From G965218495 sp965218495 (lineage in GTDB: Bacteria; Bacteroidota; Rhodothermia; Rhodothermales; Bin80), in the NCBI GenBank assembly GCA_965218495.1, contig OZ244626.1, forward strand, positions 3,348,001-3,412,000: 64,000 nucleotides of DNA. Direction: 5' to 3'. Of the stretch, positions 38,420 through 47,022 are shown piece by piece. A program made the translations under genes and the position numbers. The notes under the pieces were generated by a model that saw only the letters and a list, made by a program, of their open reading frames with translations, had not been told where the DNA came from and did no database searches. The stretch's first letter is position 1. Each line of letters begins with the position of its first letter.

Positions 38420-39064
38420 ATGCGACCGGCTCTCACCCAGCGACAGAATGAGGTATTTGAATATGTCAGAACGTACCTCAAGCAGCAAGGGCGCCCGCCA
38501 ACGCTGCAGGAGATCGGCGTTGCTCTGGGGGTAGCGTCACCGTCGGGGGTGCGCAAGCACCTTATGGTATTGGAGAAAAAGGGATACGTGCGGCGCCAGC
38601 CGCGTGCGGCAAGAGGAGTACGCCTGGTGGACGCCGACCTGGACCCGTTGTCGGCAGACCTGGGTTCGGTGGCGCTGCCGGTGATAAGCCGCAGCAGCAC
38701 CGCGACCGAGAGCGGTGCACTCCGGTTTGCCCCTGCGGCATACTTCCGCGTAGATCCCTACTTCCTACTGAAGGCGGAGCAGCGGGACCGGTGCCTGTTG
38801 GGCATCTGTACCGATGACGGCATGAGTACGGCCGGCATTCGCAAAGGTGACTTCCTGGCCATCGAAGAGGTGCATTGGCACCGGCTACGAAACGTGGAAA
38901 CCGTTGCGGTACGTGTGGGCGAGGAGCTTCGGGCTCGTCAATTCGTGCGTCAGCGTGACAGGATCAAGCTGCGCCCTGCAGACCACCGGTACGTAACGGT
39001 GACCTTCATCCCAGGTCAAGCCTACATCATCGGCCGCGTGGTGGCAGTCATGCGACGCCTTTGA
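38420..39064 (+). CDS. lexA: LexA-like repressor lacking the self-cleavage residues
   Basis: A 214-residue protein with the LexA winged helix (LTQRQNEVFEYVRTYLKQQGRPPTLQEIGVALGVASPSGVRKHLMVLEKKGYVRR) and a C-terminal S24-like dimerisation domain. By alignment to E. coli LexA the catalytic Ser119 position is Gly (C-T-D-D-G-M-S-T-A-G-I), the Lys156 position is Arg (E-L-R-A-R-Q-F), and the Ala-Gly cleavage bond (VAAGEP) is replaced by STATES. All three requirements for RecA-stimulated autocleavage are missing. The fold-defining GIRKGDFLAIEE is kept, so it is probably a folded DNA-binding dimer not controlled by cleavage. It is divergent from mraZ; its 3' end overlaps pyrG by 17 bases. Confidence 0.88.
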   Translation: MRPALTQRQNEVFEYVRTYLKQQGRPPTLQEIGVALGVASPSGVRKHLMVLEKKGYVRRQPRAARGVRLVDADLDPLSADLGSVALPVISRSSTATESGALRFAPAAYFRVDPYFLLKAEQRDRCLLGICTDDGMSTAGIRKGDFLAIEEVHWHRLRNVETVAVRVGEELRARQFVRQRDRIKLRPADHRYVTVTFIPGQAYIIGRVVAVMRRL

Positions 39065-40730
39065 CCGCCGCATCCGCGCCCTGCTCCCGATTTGCGTATG
39101 CTAGCGCCGCGCGAACAAAGGAGGTGAAAAGCGGGTGCGGGCGACCAACCCGCGAAAGGTATTCCGGATGGAACTGGGTGCCTAGAAACCAGCGCTTTCC
39201 CGGCAGCTCGGCAATCTCTACGAGGTCGCGCTCGAGGTTTAGACCCGAAAAGCGCATGCCGTGCTCCTGCAGTCCGGCGCGATGCGTGTTGCTGACTTCA
39301 TAGCGATGCCGGTGCCGTTCGCGGACATTCGCCCTGCCGTAGATGCTGCGGGCCAGCGACCCCTCCACGACGTGGCACGCGTAGCCCCCCAGGCGCATAG
39401 TGCCGCCCTTGGCTGCCAGGTCGCGCTGCTCCTCCATAAAGTCTATCACCGGGTAGGGCGTGTCAGAGTTGAACTCCGTGGAATGCGCACCCTTCCAGCC
39501 GCAGACGTTGCGCGCAAATTCGATGATGGCGCACTGCAGTCCGAGGCATACCCCAAAGAACGGCAGATCGCATTCTCGCGCGTAGCGTGCCACCTCAATC
39601 TTTCCCTCTACACCGCGCTTTCCAAAGCCAGGCGCCACAAGCACACCCGTTACGCCCCGTAGCGCCTCCGCCACACCGACCTCAAGGAGCGTATCCGACA
39701 GCACGTACCGCACGTTGACTTGGATACCAAGCTCTACACCGGCAAGCATGAAGCTCTCAGATATGGACTTATACGCATCCTGATGCGCAACATACTTGCC
39801 AACCAAGGCGATGCTGACTGCACCGCTTGGGCTCTTCAGCCGGTGCAAGAACCGCATCCAGTCAGTCAGGTCAGGCTCGAGTGTCACCAGGCCATGCAAA
39901 AGGTCCAGCTTGTTCAAAACCAACTTATCCACACCCTGGCCCGCAAGATCCAGCGGCACCTCGTATATGGATTCGGCGTCGACGGCTTCTATGACGGCCA
40001 GCGGCTCGACGTTGCAGAAGAGCGCAATTTTGCGACGCAACTCCTGATTCAGATGCCGGTCGCTGCGGCAAACCAGGATGTCGGGCTGCAGGCCGTACGA
40101 AAGCAGGATCTTGACCGAATGCTGCGTGGGCTTGGTCTTAAGCTCGCCCGCTGCGGCCAAGTACGGCACCAGCGTAAGGTGCGCGCTTAGCGTGTTGGAC
40201 GGACCGAGCTCATAGCGCAGCTGCCGGATCGCCTCTAGGTAGGGCAAACTTTCAATATCGCCAACGGTGCCGCCGATCTCGCAAAGCACAACATCGTAAT
40301 TGGCTGCTTCCGCCAGATGAAGAATCCAGCGCTTGATTTCGTCAATGATGTGCGGCACGACTTGGACCGTCTTGCCCAGATAGGCCCCGGCGCGCTCCTT
40401 GTTGATAACCTCGCTGTAAACCCGTCCCGTGGTGACGTTATTGGCTTGACTGGTGGGATAGTCCAGGAAACGCTCGTAATGCCCCAGGTCGAGATCGCTT
40501 TCGGCTCCGTCGTCGGTGACGTAGACTTCCCCGTGCTCATAGGGATTCATGGTTCCCGGATCCACGTTGATATAGGGATCCAGCTTCTGGATGGTCACCC
40601 GCAAGCCGTGTGCCTTCAGGAGCCTTCCCAGCGAGGCGCAGAAGATGCCCTTGCCCAACGAGGAAGAAACGCCCCCGGTCACGAAGATGTACTTGGCAGC
40701 CACAGCAGTAGGATTAGGGCTTTTGTGCAA
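39048..40730 (-). CDS. pyrG: CTP synthase
   Basis: Converts UTP to CTP with glutamine as nitrogen donor. In 560 residues it has the N-terminal synthetase domain (KYIFVTGGVSSSLGKGI, DPYINVDPGTMNPYEHGEVYVTDDGAESDLDLGHYERF) and the C-terminal class I glutamine amidotransferase domain with nucleophile Cys in FFGVCLGLQ and the His-Glu pair in GTQFHPEYLSR. All motifs are intact. It overlaps the convergent LexA gene by 17 bases and, at its own start, the end of the upstream methyltransferase gene by 17 bases, implying an operon with that gene. Confidence 0.97.
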   Translation of the reverse strand: MHKSPNPTAVAAKYIFVTGGVSSSLGKGIFCASLGRLLKAHGLRVTIQKLDPYINVDPGTMNPYEHGEVYVTDDGAESDLDLGHYERFLDYPTSQANNVTTGRVYSEVINKERAGAYLGKTVQVVPHIIDEIKRWILHLAEAANYDVVLCEIGGTVGDIESLPYLEAIRQLRYELGPSNTLSAHLTLVPYLAAAGELKTKPTQHSVKILLSYGLQPDILVCRSDRHLNQELRRKIALFCNVEPLAVIEAVDAESIYEVPLDLAGQGVDKLVLNKLDLLHGLVTLEPDLTDWMRFLHRLKSPSGAVSIALVGKYVAHQDAYKSISESFMLAGVELGIQVNVRYVLSDTLLEVGVAEALRGVTGVLVAPGFGKRGVEGKIEVARYARECDLPFFGVCLGLQCAIIEFARNVCGWKGAHSTEFNSDTPYPVIDFMEEQRDLAAKGGTMRLGGYACHVVEGSLARSIYGRANVRERHRHRYEVSNTHRAGLQEHGMRFSGLNLERDLVEIAELPGKRWFLGTQFHPEYLSRVGRPHPLFTSFVRAALAYANREQGADAAVKGVA

Positions 40731-41520
40731 TCACGAGGAGGCCCGTTCCACGAGCATTGACGCGCCGCGTATCAACAGCATGGAGAATGAGCGCCACGGG
40801 CAAGGTGGTCAGGTAGTAAAAGGGAAGCAGAACTACAAAGGCCCACGACACATTCAGCGCGCGCAGAGGGGCCTTCATTACAAGGCGCCAGGCCAGCGAC
40901 CCGTACGGGCCATACGTGTACCGGCTTTCGGCGATTCCCAAGCCCACGGCCCGAAGCTTGGCCTCTAGCGCTTCTTTGTTGTAGCCCTCGCGCACATGTT
41001 CTTCAATGAAGCCGCCTTCCCCTTCAACCTGCGCGTCGGAGCCCCCCAGATCCGAAGGCGTGCTGATGACCACCAAGCCCCCGGGCGCCAGAACGCGCGT
41101 GAAACGCTTCAGTACGCCACAATCGTCTTCTATGTGCTCCAGCACATCCACGGCCAGAATGCAATCAAACGGACCGGGCGTTTTGAGCACCGTCAAGTCA
41201 TCATACTCCACCAATATGTTGGGGGCCCGCTCGGCAAATAGCGCACGCGCACGTGCAAGGTAGTCCCGCTTGACATCCACGGCCACCACCTCGGTCCCTT
41301 CAAATGCTCGCGCCACGAACCAAGCATACTGTCCGAAGCCCGTACCGGCATCTAGCACGCGTATGGGCGGCCGCCTGCCCTGCAAGTTCCTGCGCAAGGC
41401 ACGTCGCACGTGCCATGCCCGCAGCAGCAGCACATTCATGAAGGCGTAAAAAAGAAGCTGCAGCCGAGGGTACCGACTGAAGAGCGTGCCCAGCCTGTCT
41501 TTTACCGGGTCATAACGCAT
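40714..41520 (-). CDS. class I SAM-dependent methyltransferase, membrane-associated
   Basis: A 268-residue methyltransferase by the chosen start (MRYDPVKDRLG at 41520). Motif I is VLDAGTGFGQYAWFVARAF, followed by VVAVDVKRDYLARA, LAVDVLEHIEDD and LAPGGLVVISTPSD, a complete Methyltransf_11-type core. The C-terminal 60 residues contain a hydrophobic stretch (WAFVVLLPFYYLTTLPVALIL) likely to contact the membrane, which suggests a lipid or quinone-like substrate, but this is a guess. In-frame starts at 41550 and 41679 would add non-conserved N-terminal sequence. It overlaps pyrG, so it is probably cotranscribed with it. Confidence 0.8.
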   Translation of the reverse strand: MRYDPVKDRLGTLFSRYPRLQLLFYAFMNVLLLRAWHVRRALRRNLQGRRPPIRVLDAGTGFGQYAWFVARAFEGTEVVAVDVKRDYLARARALFAERAPNILVEYDDLTVLKTPGPFDCILAVDVLEHIEDDCGVLKRFTRVLAPGGLVVISTPSDLGGSDAQVEGEGGFIEEHVREGYNKEALEAKLRAVGLGIAESRYTYGPYGSLAWRLVMKAPLRALNVSWAFVVLLPFYYLTTLPVALILHAVDTRRVNARGTGLLVIAQKP

Positions 41521-41663
41521 GTAGCACGCGTGGAGTAAGCACCATGCCATGCAATATAGAACACATCGAGCTATGCGGTCCAAATAAGCCCTGCTCGTTG
41601 GAATCAGTTTTGGCTTGATATGGGAACGTGCTATACGATCAAAAGGAGTTCCGCTGGTCGTTT

Positions 41664-41923
41664 CGCGGTGGATCCGCATCGAATGCGCAGCTAATGCGCA
41701 GCTAATGCGGCTGAATTACCCGACTAAGTTTGTTGATCCGAGGGTGCAGGGACATGGATTGGCGGGCGCCGCAATGGCCAACTCCGTTGCATGCACGTCC
41801 ATGCTTTTCAGGCACATACCGGTCCTGCCAATGCCTCTGCGACATCGTCACAAATGGCGATCCTGATCAATAGTCCTCCCTAGCGAGCGTTGAAGTGGGC
41901 CTTCACTCGTTTCAAACAACCTA
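41664..41923 (+). repeat. approximately 260-bp dispersed repeat, copy A
   Basis: The minus strand of 58188-58445 matches this segment along its whole length by eye. Exact shared blocks include TGGATTGGCGGGCGC (41755-41769 and 58345-58359), CATCGTCACAAAT (41843-41855 and 58259-58271) and TCCTGATCAATAG (41861-41873 and 58241-58253). One frame of both copies gives a similar peptide ending ...LINSPP, stopped in this copy and continuing in the other. No known element was recognised. The two copies are inverted and enclose the whole island. Confidence 0.75.
41682..41712 (+). repeat. 11-bp tandem repeat, nearly three copies
   Basis: AATGCGCAGCT occurs at 41682-41692 and 41693-41703, followed by the partial copy AATGCGGCT at 41704-41712. 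It sits near the outer end of repeat copy A; copy B has only one equivalent unit (AACACGGCT on the minus strand). Confidence 0.8.
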
Positions 41924-42285
41924 CCACAACTTCGTCATTGTGGGAGGCCACCGCTGCCCTAGGGGGGGGCTAAAACAGCGGCTATACCCCCTTTCTTAGG
42001 GAAAGTACGTAGTTGAGTTGCTATGGATGGACGGACCGGTAGCGTGAATGAAATATCGAAAGTGAACACCTACCCCTGTTGTGTGATAGAAGCAAGTAGT
42101 GGTTTGCTTACTACGATGCATGTGGGCCACCTGCTTCGTAGAATGCACTCAAGGACACCCAAGGCCAGGTGATTGTCAACGCGCGGGACGAGCGCCCAAG
42201 GGCAGAGCTGGCTCAGATAGCACGGATCTGCGGCGTCACACCCAGCCTGCATCGGCAACGCAACGTGCGCCGAAACTATGAGAGT
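41924..42285. other. intergenic region with possible gene fragment cut by transposon
   Basis: About 360 bases. A run of eight G at 41960 and a later CCCCC can form a weak hairpin. From about 42136 to 42285 one plus frame reads LKDTQGQVIVNARDERPRAELAQIARICGVTP, which looks like part of a helix-turn-helix protein and runs into the transposon end. It has no recognisable partner on the far side of the transposon. Confidence 0.3.
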
Positions 42286-42304
42286 TTATATACCTGATTA
42301 CGCA
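42286..42304 (+). repeat. left terminal inverted repeat of R-M transposon
   Basis: TTATATACCTGATTACGCA; its exact reverse complement is at 51506-51524, 9.2 kb away. It lies 48 bases before the transposase start. Confidence 0.9.
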
Positions 42305-42352
42305 TAACATCCTAATAGCGTGTACTTCAATTGGATCAGACACCAAGATGTA

Positions 42353-43291
42353 ATGGGTGGACCAGAACAATCATTCAGAGAAGGAATCTCACTCGTAGAA
42401 CTGTTCCAGACATTCCCCGACGACTTCGCCGCAGAGCAGTGGATGGAACATGTGCGGTGGGGTGACGACGGACCAATATGCCCAAGATGCGAAAGCAGAG
42501 ATCGTGTAAAGGAAAGCCCCAACAGAAAACCAGCGGCCTACTGGTGTGGGACCTGCCGCAACCGCTTTAACATTCGTACAGGCACCGTTCTTGCCGATAC
42601 CAAGATTGGCTACCACAAATGGGTGATAGCGATGTACCTTCAGGTTTCCAACCTGAAAGGCGTGTCAAGCATGAAGCTGCATCGCGACCTTAACATCACC
42701 CAGAAGTCGGCGTGGTTCCTGTCCCACAGGCTTCGGGAAGCAATGGTGCTGTTAGACGAACCCTTTCACGGACCTGTAGAAGCCGATGAACCTTACCTCG
42801 GTAGCGTAGAGAAGAACAAACACCAAGACAAGAAGCTGAACGCCGGTAAAGGCGCCGTAGGCAATACCGTGGAGGCTGGAATCAAAGATCATGACACAGG
42901 CCAAGTACGTGCTGAGATACTGCCTGACGCGGAGGCCGACACCTTGCAGGCATTCGTCCAAGAGCACACGGTAGCATGGGCTGACCGGTACAAAGACGAA
43001 CGTGCGGCTTACAAGGGACTATCCAACCATGAAGCGGTATCACATAGCACAGCTGAATACGTACGTGAGCAGCTACATATAATCGGCAAGGAGCGCTTCT
43101 GCGCCACATTGCGACGCGGATACTACGGCATGTACCATCACATGAGCAAGAAGCACCTGTTCCGGTGCGTGGACAAGTTTGCCGGGCGGCATATCTTCCG
43201 CAACGTGGATACCATCGACCAGATGGCTTTCGCTGCCCGCCAGTTGCTAGGCAAGCGTCTTACGTACAGAGAGCTGATCGCTCATCAATAA
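42353..43291 (+). CDS. IS1595-family (ISXO2-like) transposase
   Basis: A 312-residue transposase. It has an N-terminal zinc ribbon (CPRCESRD ... YWCGTCRNRF) typical of IS1595 proteins and the DDE-superfamily core: first Asp in VEADEPYLGS, second in YKDERAAYKGL. The third catalytic region, normally N-G-(I/M)-E-S-F-W, reads I-G-K-E-R-F-C, keeping Glu but losing Asn and Trp, so activity is doubtful. The C-terminal RRGYYGMYHHMSKKHLFRCVDKFAGRH is standard. ATG at 42353 is preferred over an in-frame GTG at 42320, as family proteins start shortly before SxREGISLVELF. It is followed by mod after 7 bases. Confidence 0.88.
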   Translation: MGGPEQSFREGISLVELFQTFPDDFAAEQWMEHVRWGDDGPICPRCESRDRVKESPNRKPAAYWCGTCRNRFNIRTGTVLADTKIGYHKWVIAMYLQVSNLKGVSSMKLHRDLNITQKSAWFLSHRLREAMVLLDEPFHGPVEADEPYLGSVEKNKHQDKKLNAGKGAVGNTVEAGIKDHDTGQVRAEILPDAEADTLQAFVQEHTVAWADRYKDERAAYKGLSNHEAVSHSTAEYVREQLHIIGKERFCATLRRGYYGMYHHMSKKHLFRCVDKFAGRHIFRNVDTIDQMAFAARQLLGKRLTYRELIAHQ

Positions 43292-43298
43292 GCTGAAG

Positions 43299-45164
43299 AT
43301 GTGTACCCGAGACTTAGCACAGGAGAACGTTGCCAAGATCCGTGAGATGTTTCCCAACTGTGTAACCGAAGCACGCGATGACGAGACTGGGGGTATTCGC
43401 TTGGTGGTGGACTGTGATCAGCTACGGCAAGAGCTGAGTGGCAACGTGGTAGAAGGGCCGCAAGAACGGTATCGGTTGGATTGGCCAGGGAAGAGAATAG
43501 CTTTGGCGACAGCCAACGCACCAACAAACGGTACATTTCGACCTGCAAGAGCCGAGAGCGTTCAATTCAAGACGACCAAGAACTTGTTTATCGAAGGCGA
43601 TAACCTTGAATCCCTAAAGCTATTGCAGCGTGCTTACGACGGTCGCATCAAGTTAATATACATCGACCCTCCATACAATACCGGAGACAGCAAGATATAC
43701 AAAGATGATTATAGCGAATCACGGAAGGCTTACCTTGCTAGGTCGGGTCAGATCGATAGTAAAGGCGGAAATCTGCTGTCCAATCGAGAGTCAAATGGGC
43801 GCTTTCACTCGGATTGGATGACAATGATGTATGCTCGACTAAGCGTGGCGCGTAGATTGCTTTCGGACGACGGTGCAATATTCATTTCGATTGACGAAGG
43901 TGAGAAATCAAATCTGTGCAAGATCTGTGACGAGGTTTTTGGCAAAAAGAATTTCCGCAATACAATCCTCGTGCGAAGACGTGTCAAGAGTTTAAATGTG
44001 CAGTTTGCAGCCAGAGGTCTTCAAAGCATGAATGTAGGTTACGAGTATGTTCTGATATATGCAAAGAGCGAGTTGTTTCTCATGAACGCTCTAAGAAGGA
44101 TAAAAGATACACCCAACACTACGGGGAAATGGGACGGCTTCTGGAGCAATGCAGACAGGCCTACTATGCGATATGAATTGCTGGGATTCACTCCCCAGAC
44201 AGGTCAGTGGAGATGGGCCAAGGACAAAGCATACCAGGCTGCTGCAAACTATCAAAAATTTCAAAGCGAGTAAGAAGATAGGATGTCCTTGCTTGAATTC
44301 TGGCGTAAGACGGAGGGCAAGCTGCGATTCATTAGAAGACTGCCAAATAGGGTGGGCAAGAACGGTGGAGTTCAACACTGGACTCCACCGTCGGACACAG
44401 TTATTCGGACCTCAAATTGGACTGATATAGAAGTGTCTGAGATTCACAAAGACTTTGATCTGCCGTTTGACAATCCGAAGAGCGTCAACTTCATGCAAGA
44501 GCTGGTTCGTTTGGTACGGACACCGGACGATGCAATCATTCTGGATTTCTTTGCTGGCTCGGCGAGCACGGCAGATGCAATCATGAGGCTAAACGCGAAT
44601 GATGGCAAGAACAGGAGGTTCATTATGGTGCAGTTACCCGAGACGGTCACTCCTTACACGGATGGAATGTCTACCGTAGCAGATCTAGCGAAGACTCGTA
44701 TTAGACTTGCTGGCGAACGCCTTTTGGGGGCCGAATGTCACCCAATGTGGAACAAAGACATAGGCTTTCGGGTGCTTAAAATAGACTCCTCGAACATGAA
44801 GGACACGTACCACTACCCTCATGAGACCAGCCAAGACAAACTGTTTTCGGCTGTTGACAATGTAAAGCCCGACCGTGCGGCAGAAGATCTGCTGTTCCAA
44901 GTCATCGTAGACATGGGAATTGAATTGACGCTACCCATCCGAACGCGAGTAATACAGAATAAGACGGTCTTCTATGTGGGAGACCATGAGCTAGTAGCCT
45001 GCTTTGAGCGTGGCGTGACAGCGGACTTAATAAAGGAATTGGCAAAGCAGTCGCCACAACGTGTGGTCTTCAGGGACAACGGATTCGACTCAGATTCTGT
45101 TAAGGTCAACGTCACTCAGATCTTCCGTCAGCTCTCGCCTTCCACCCATATAGGCGTCATCTGA
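43299..45164 (+). pseudogene. mod: type III R-M modification methyltransferase, nonsense-split
   Basis: Beta-class N6-adenine methyltransferase subunit. Motif IV DPPYNTG lies in the first part (LIYIDPPYNTGDSKIYKDDYSESR) and motif I in the second (ILDFFAGSASTADAIMRLN), the order expected of Mod. The two parts are in the same frame, separated only by a TAA at 44271-44273 in ...NYQKFQSE | EDRMSLLEFWRKTEGK..., where family members read through. One base change (GAA to TAA) would explain it. An ATG at 44283 could restart the second part, but with no good ribosome-binding site. Together the halves make a full-length protein of about 620 residues. Ends 1 base before res. Confidence 0.88.
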
Positions 45165-45165
45165 C

Positions 45166-45555
45166 ATGTGGTTTAACATCTACGACTATCAAACGGATGC
45201 CGTCATGTCGGTGATTGACTGCTTTGACGGCCAGCCATCATCGGGTAGAAAAGACTCGCAGATTCTGAGTACAACAGATGTGTTTAAGAACGCCGAAGTT
45301 CAGCTGACAAGTGAGGAGGTTCTGCAAAACGTCCGAGATGTACAGCGCCGTCAGAACATTCCCATGTCGGTGTCGCTGAAAGACTTTAAGACCTACAACA
45401 CTAAGGGGGGTACCAAATGCTACCCCTACGCTTCTGCCACTGATTACCACCTCGATGTCGAGATGGAAACGGGTACCGGCAAGACCTACTGTTACACTAA
45501 GACCATCTATGAGTTTAACAAGCGGCACGGATGGATGATCAACGTCAATACATGA
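45166..45555 (+). pseudogene. res: type III restriction subunit Res, N-terminal fragment
   Basis: The first 125 residues of a type III restriction helicase-nuclease, ending in the Walker A motif METGTGKTYCYTKTIYEFNKRHGW. After GW the frame runs into the IS21 left end (MINVNT then stop). The rest of the gene resumes at 48639. Removing the IS21 element and one copy of the GATGGA duplication rejoins ...RHGW to TKFIVMVPSIAIREGV in frame, which is the family sequence. Confidence 0.9.
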
Positions 45556-45594
45556 TGGCGCCGGCGACAATTAAATTTGGATTAAGAGAGAGGC

Positions 45595-45638
45595 CGAGCT
45601 TCGAGGCGGAGCAGCGAGCTGCGGAGCCTCGAAGCTCG
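45595..45638. repeat. 44-nt nested stem-loop inside IS21 left end
   Basis: CGAGCTTCGAGGC (45595-45607) pairs perfectly with GCCTCGAAGCTCG (45626-45638). Inside, after GGA on both sides, GCAGC (45611-45615) pairs with GCTGC (45618-45622) around GA. It lies about 60 bases inside the element end and could stop transcription passing between the element and res. Confidence 0.7.
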
Positions 45639-45825
45639 AGGCCGAACAGATTGTTTTCGGCCCTATTCCGCAGTGCGTGACGGCGGACGTGACAGGTGTT
45701 TCCGATGGAAGGGGCGCCCGCATACAGCCGGATCGGAAGGACCATCCACCCGCACATGAGAACAAGCAGGCCCTGGGACATCCCGTATCCTGTCCTGAAG
45801 CTTCAACACACGGCCAGCTGCCTCT

Positions 45826-46029
45826 CAGAGCGTGCAAATCGTCTCTGGACGGACGATCGTGTGCCTAAGGCCGCGTAAGCGGTGTCTGGAGGGCTGCCAA
45901 TGGGCCTAAATGAGCTCGTACAGGCCCCTCTTCGCACAAACGGCCGGGTTTGGTCACCTACCGTCCTAAAACACCGGCAAACAGCCTGCGGACTGCTGCG
46001 CAGAGCGTGTAAATCGCCCCCGGACGGAC
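45826..46029. repeat. 29-bp imperfect direct repeat in non-coding part of IS21 element
   Basis: A 29-base unit starting CAGAGCGTGCAAATC (45826-45854) recurs as CAGAGCGTGTAAATC... (46001-46029), 175 bases on, both ending GGACGGAC with a few mismatches between. Flanking bases also show weaker similarity. The region 45640-46218 has no recognisable gene. Confidence 0.6.
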
Positions 46030-46218
46030 AGTGGTACGGATAGGGTCGCGGAATCGCCGCGTGAGGCGCCTTTATCCGGCCAAGAAGGGCGCTTACATCG
46101 ACATTGGCACGGGTGCCCGAGTTTGCCAAGTGTCCCGAACTGGCGCCAGGCGCTCACCTCGCGCCTTCCTGTAAGCTCTGGGACCACATCCCAAGGCAGG
46201 ACCGCGGACGCTGCCTAC

Positions 46219-47022
46219 TCAGGGTGCAGGTTCACCCGCGGCCTGGGCTTCACTCTGGGCCTCTTGGCGCCGCTTGGAGGCCTCCAGACGGTAGCTGGGC
46301 ACGTTCAGCTCCAGAATCACGCTGTGATGTACCAAACGGTCTATGGCCGCGGCCGTCGTCATCGGGTCCTTGAAGATGCGCTCCCACTGGCTGAAGGCCA
46401 GATTGCTCGTAAGCAACACGCTGCCCCGCTCGTAGCGCTGCGACAGCAGCAGGAACAGCACCTCCATCTCCTGGCGGCTGTGCTGCACGTAACCGATGTC
46501 GTCGATAATGAGCGCCTCAAAGCGGGCGAGCCGCTTCAGGAGCTTGGGCAGGCGCAGCTGCTGTTTGGCCCATAGCAGCTCCTGCACCAGTGTGCTGCAG
46601 TTGTAAAAGATCACGCGACGCCGCTGAAAGATCAGCTCCCGGCCCAGGGCACACACCAGGTGCGTCTTGCCGCTGCCGGGAGGGCCGAAGGCCAGAACGT
46701 TCTCCTTGCGGTCCAGGAAGCCTCCCTCCAGGAGCACACGCAGGTGGTGATCTATCCGCAGGGGCAACCGGCCACGATCGAACGTGTCCAGCGTCTTCTC
46801 CAGCGGCAGCCGAGACGCACGCAGCCAACGCTGGATGCGGTTGCTGTGGCGCTCCTGCTGCTCCTGTTCCACCAGCTCCAGCAGAAAGCGCTCAAAACTC
46901 ATGGCCTCCCGGCGGGCCGTATCGGCCTTCTCCCTGAAGCAAGCACGTATCGCCGGCATACGGAGCTCCTTGAGCCCTGCCTGCAGGGACCGCTCCAGCT
47001 CTGCTGCCGAGAGTGTCTTCAT
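46219..47022 (-). CDS. istB: IstB-like ATPase of IS21 element
   Basis: A 267-residue AAA+ ATPase that assists the IS21 transposase in target selection. It has the IstB N-terminal domain, Walker A FGPPGSGKTHLVCALG, Walker B ALIIDDIGYVQHS and the sensor region VLLTSNLAFSQWERIF. The C-terminal tail is rich in Ala, Glu and Gln. Its start overlaps the istA stop (ATGA), the usual IS21 arrangement. All motifs are intact. Confidence 0.95.
   Translation of the reverse strand: MKTLSAAELERSLQAGLKELRMPAIRACFREKADTARREAMSFERFLLELVEQEQQERHSNRIQRWLRASRLPLEKTLDTFDRGRLPLRIDHHLRVLLEGGFLDRKENVLAFGPPGSGKTHLVCALGRELIFQRRRVIFYNCSTLVQELLWAKQQLRLPKLLKRLARFEALIIDDIGYVQHSRQEMEVLFLLLSQRYERGSVLLTSNLAFSQWERIFKDPMTTAAAIDRLVHHSVILELNVPSYRLEASKRRQEAQSEAQAAGEPAP

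Noticed and set aside
41960..41990. G-run and C-run as a terminator or G-quadruplex
   Set aside because: There is a single G-run rather than four, and the hairpin has a long unpaired loop with no T tract, so neither can be supported.
42285..42292. 8-bp target duplication of the R-M transposon
   Set aside because: TTTATATA at the left and TATATAAT at the right share only the palindromic TATATA, which is part of the inverted repeats, so a true duplication cannot be shown.
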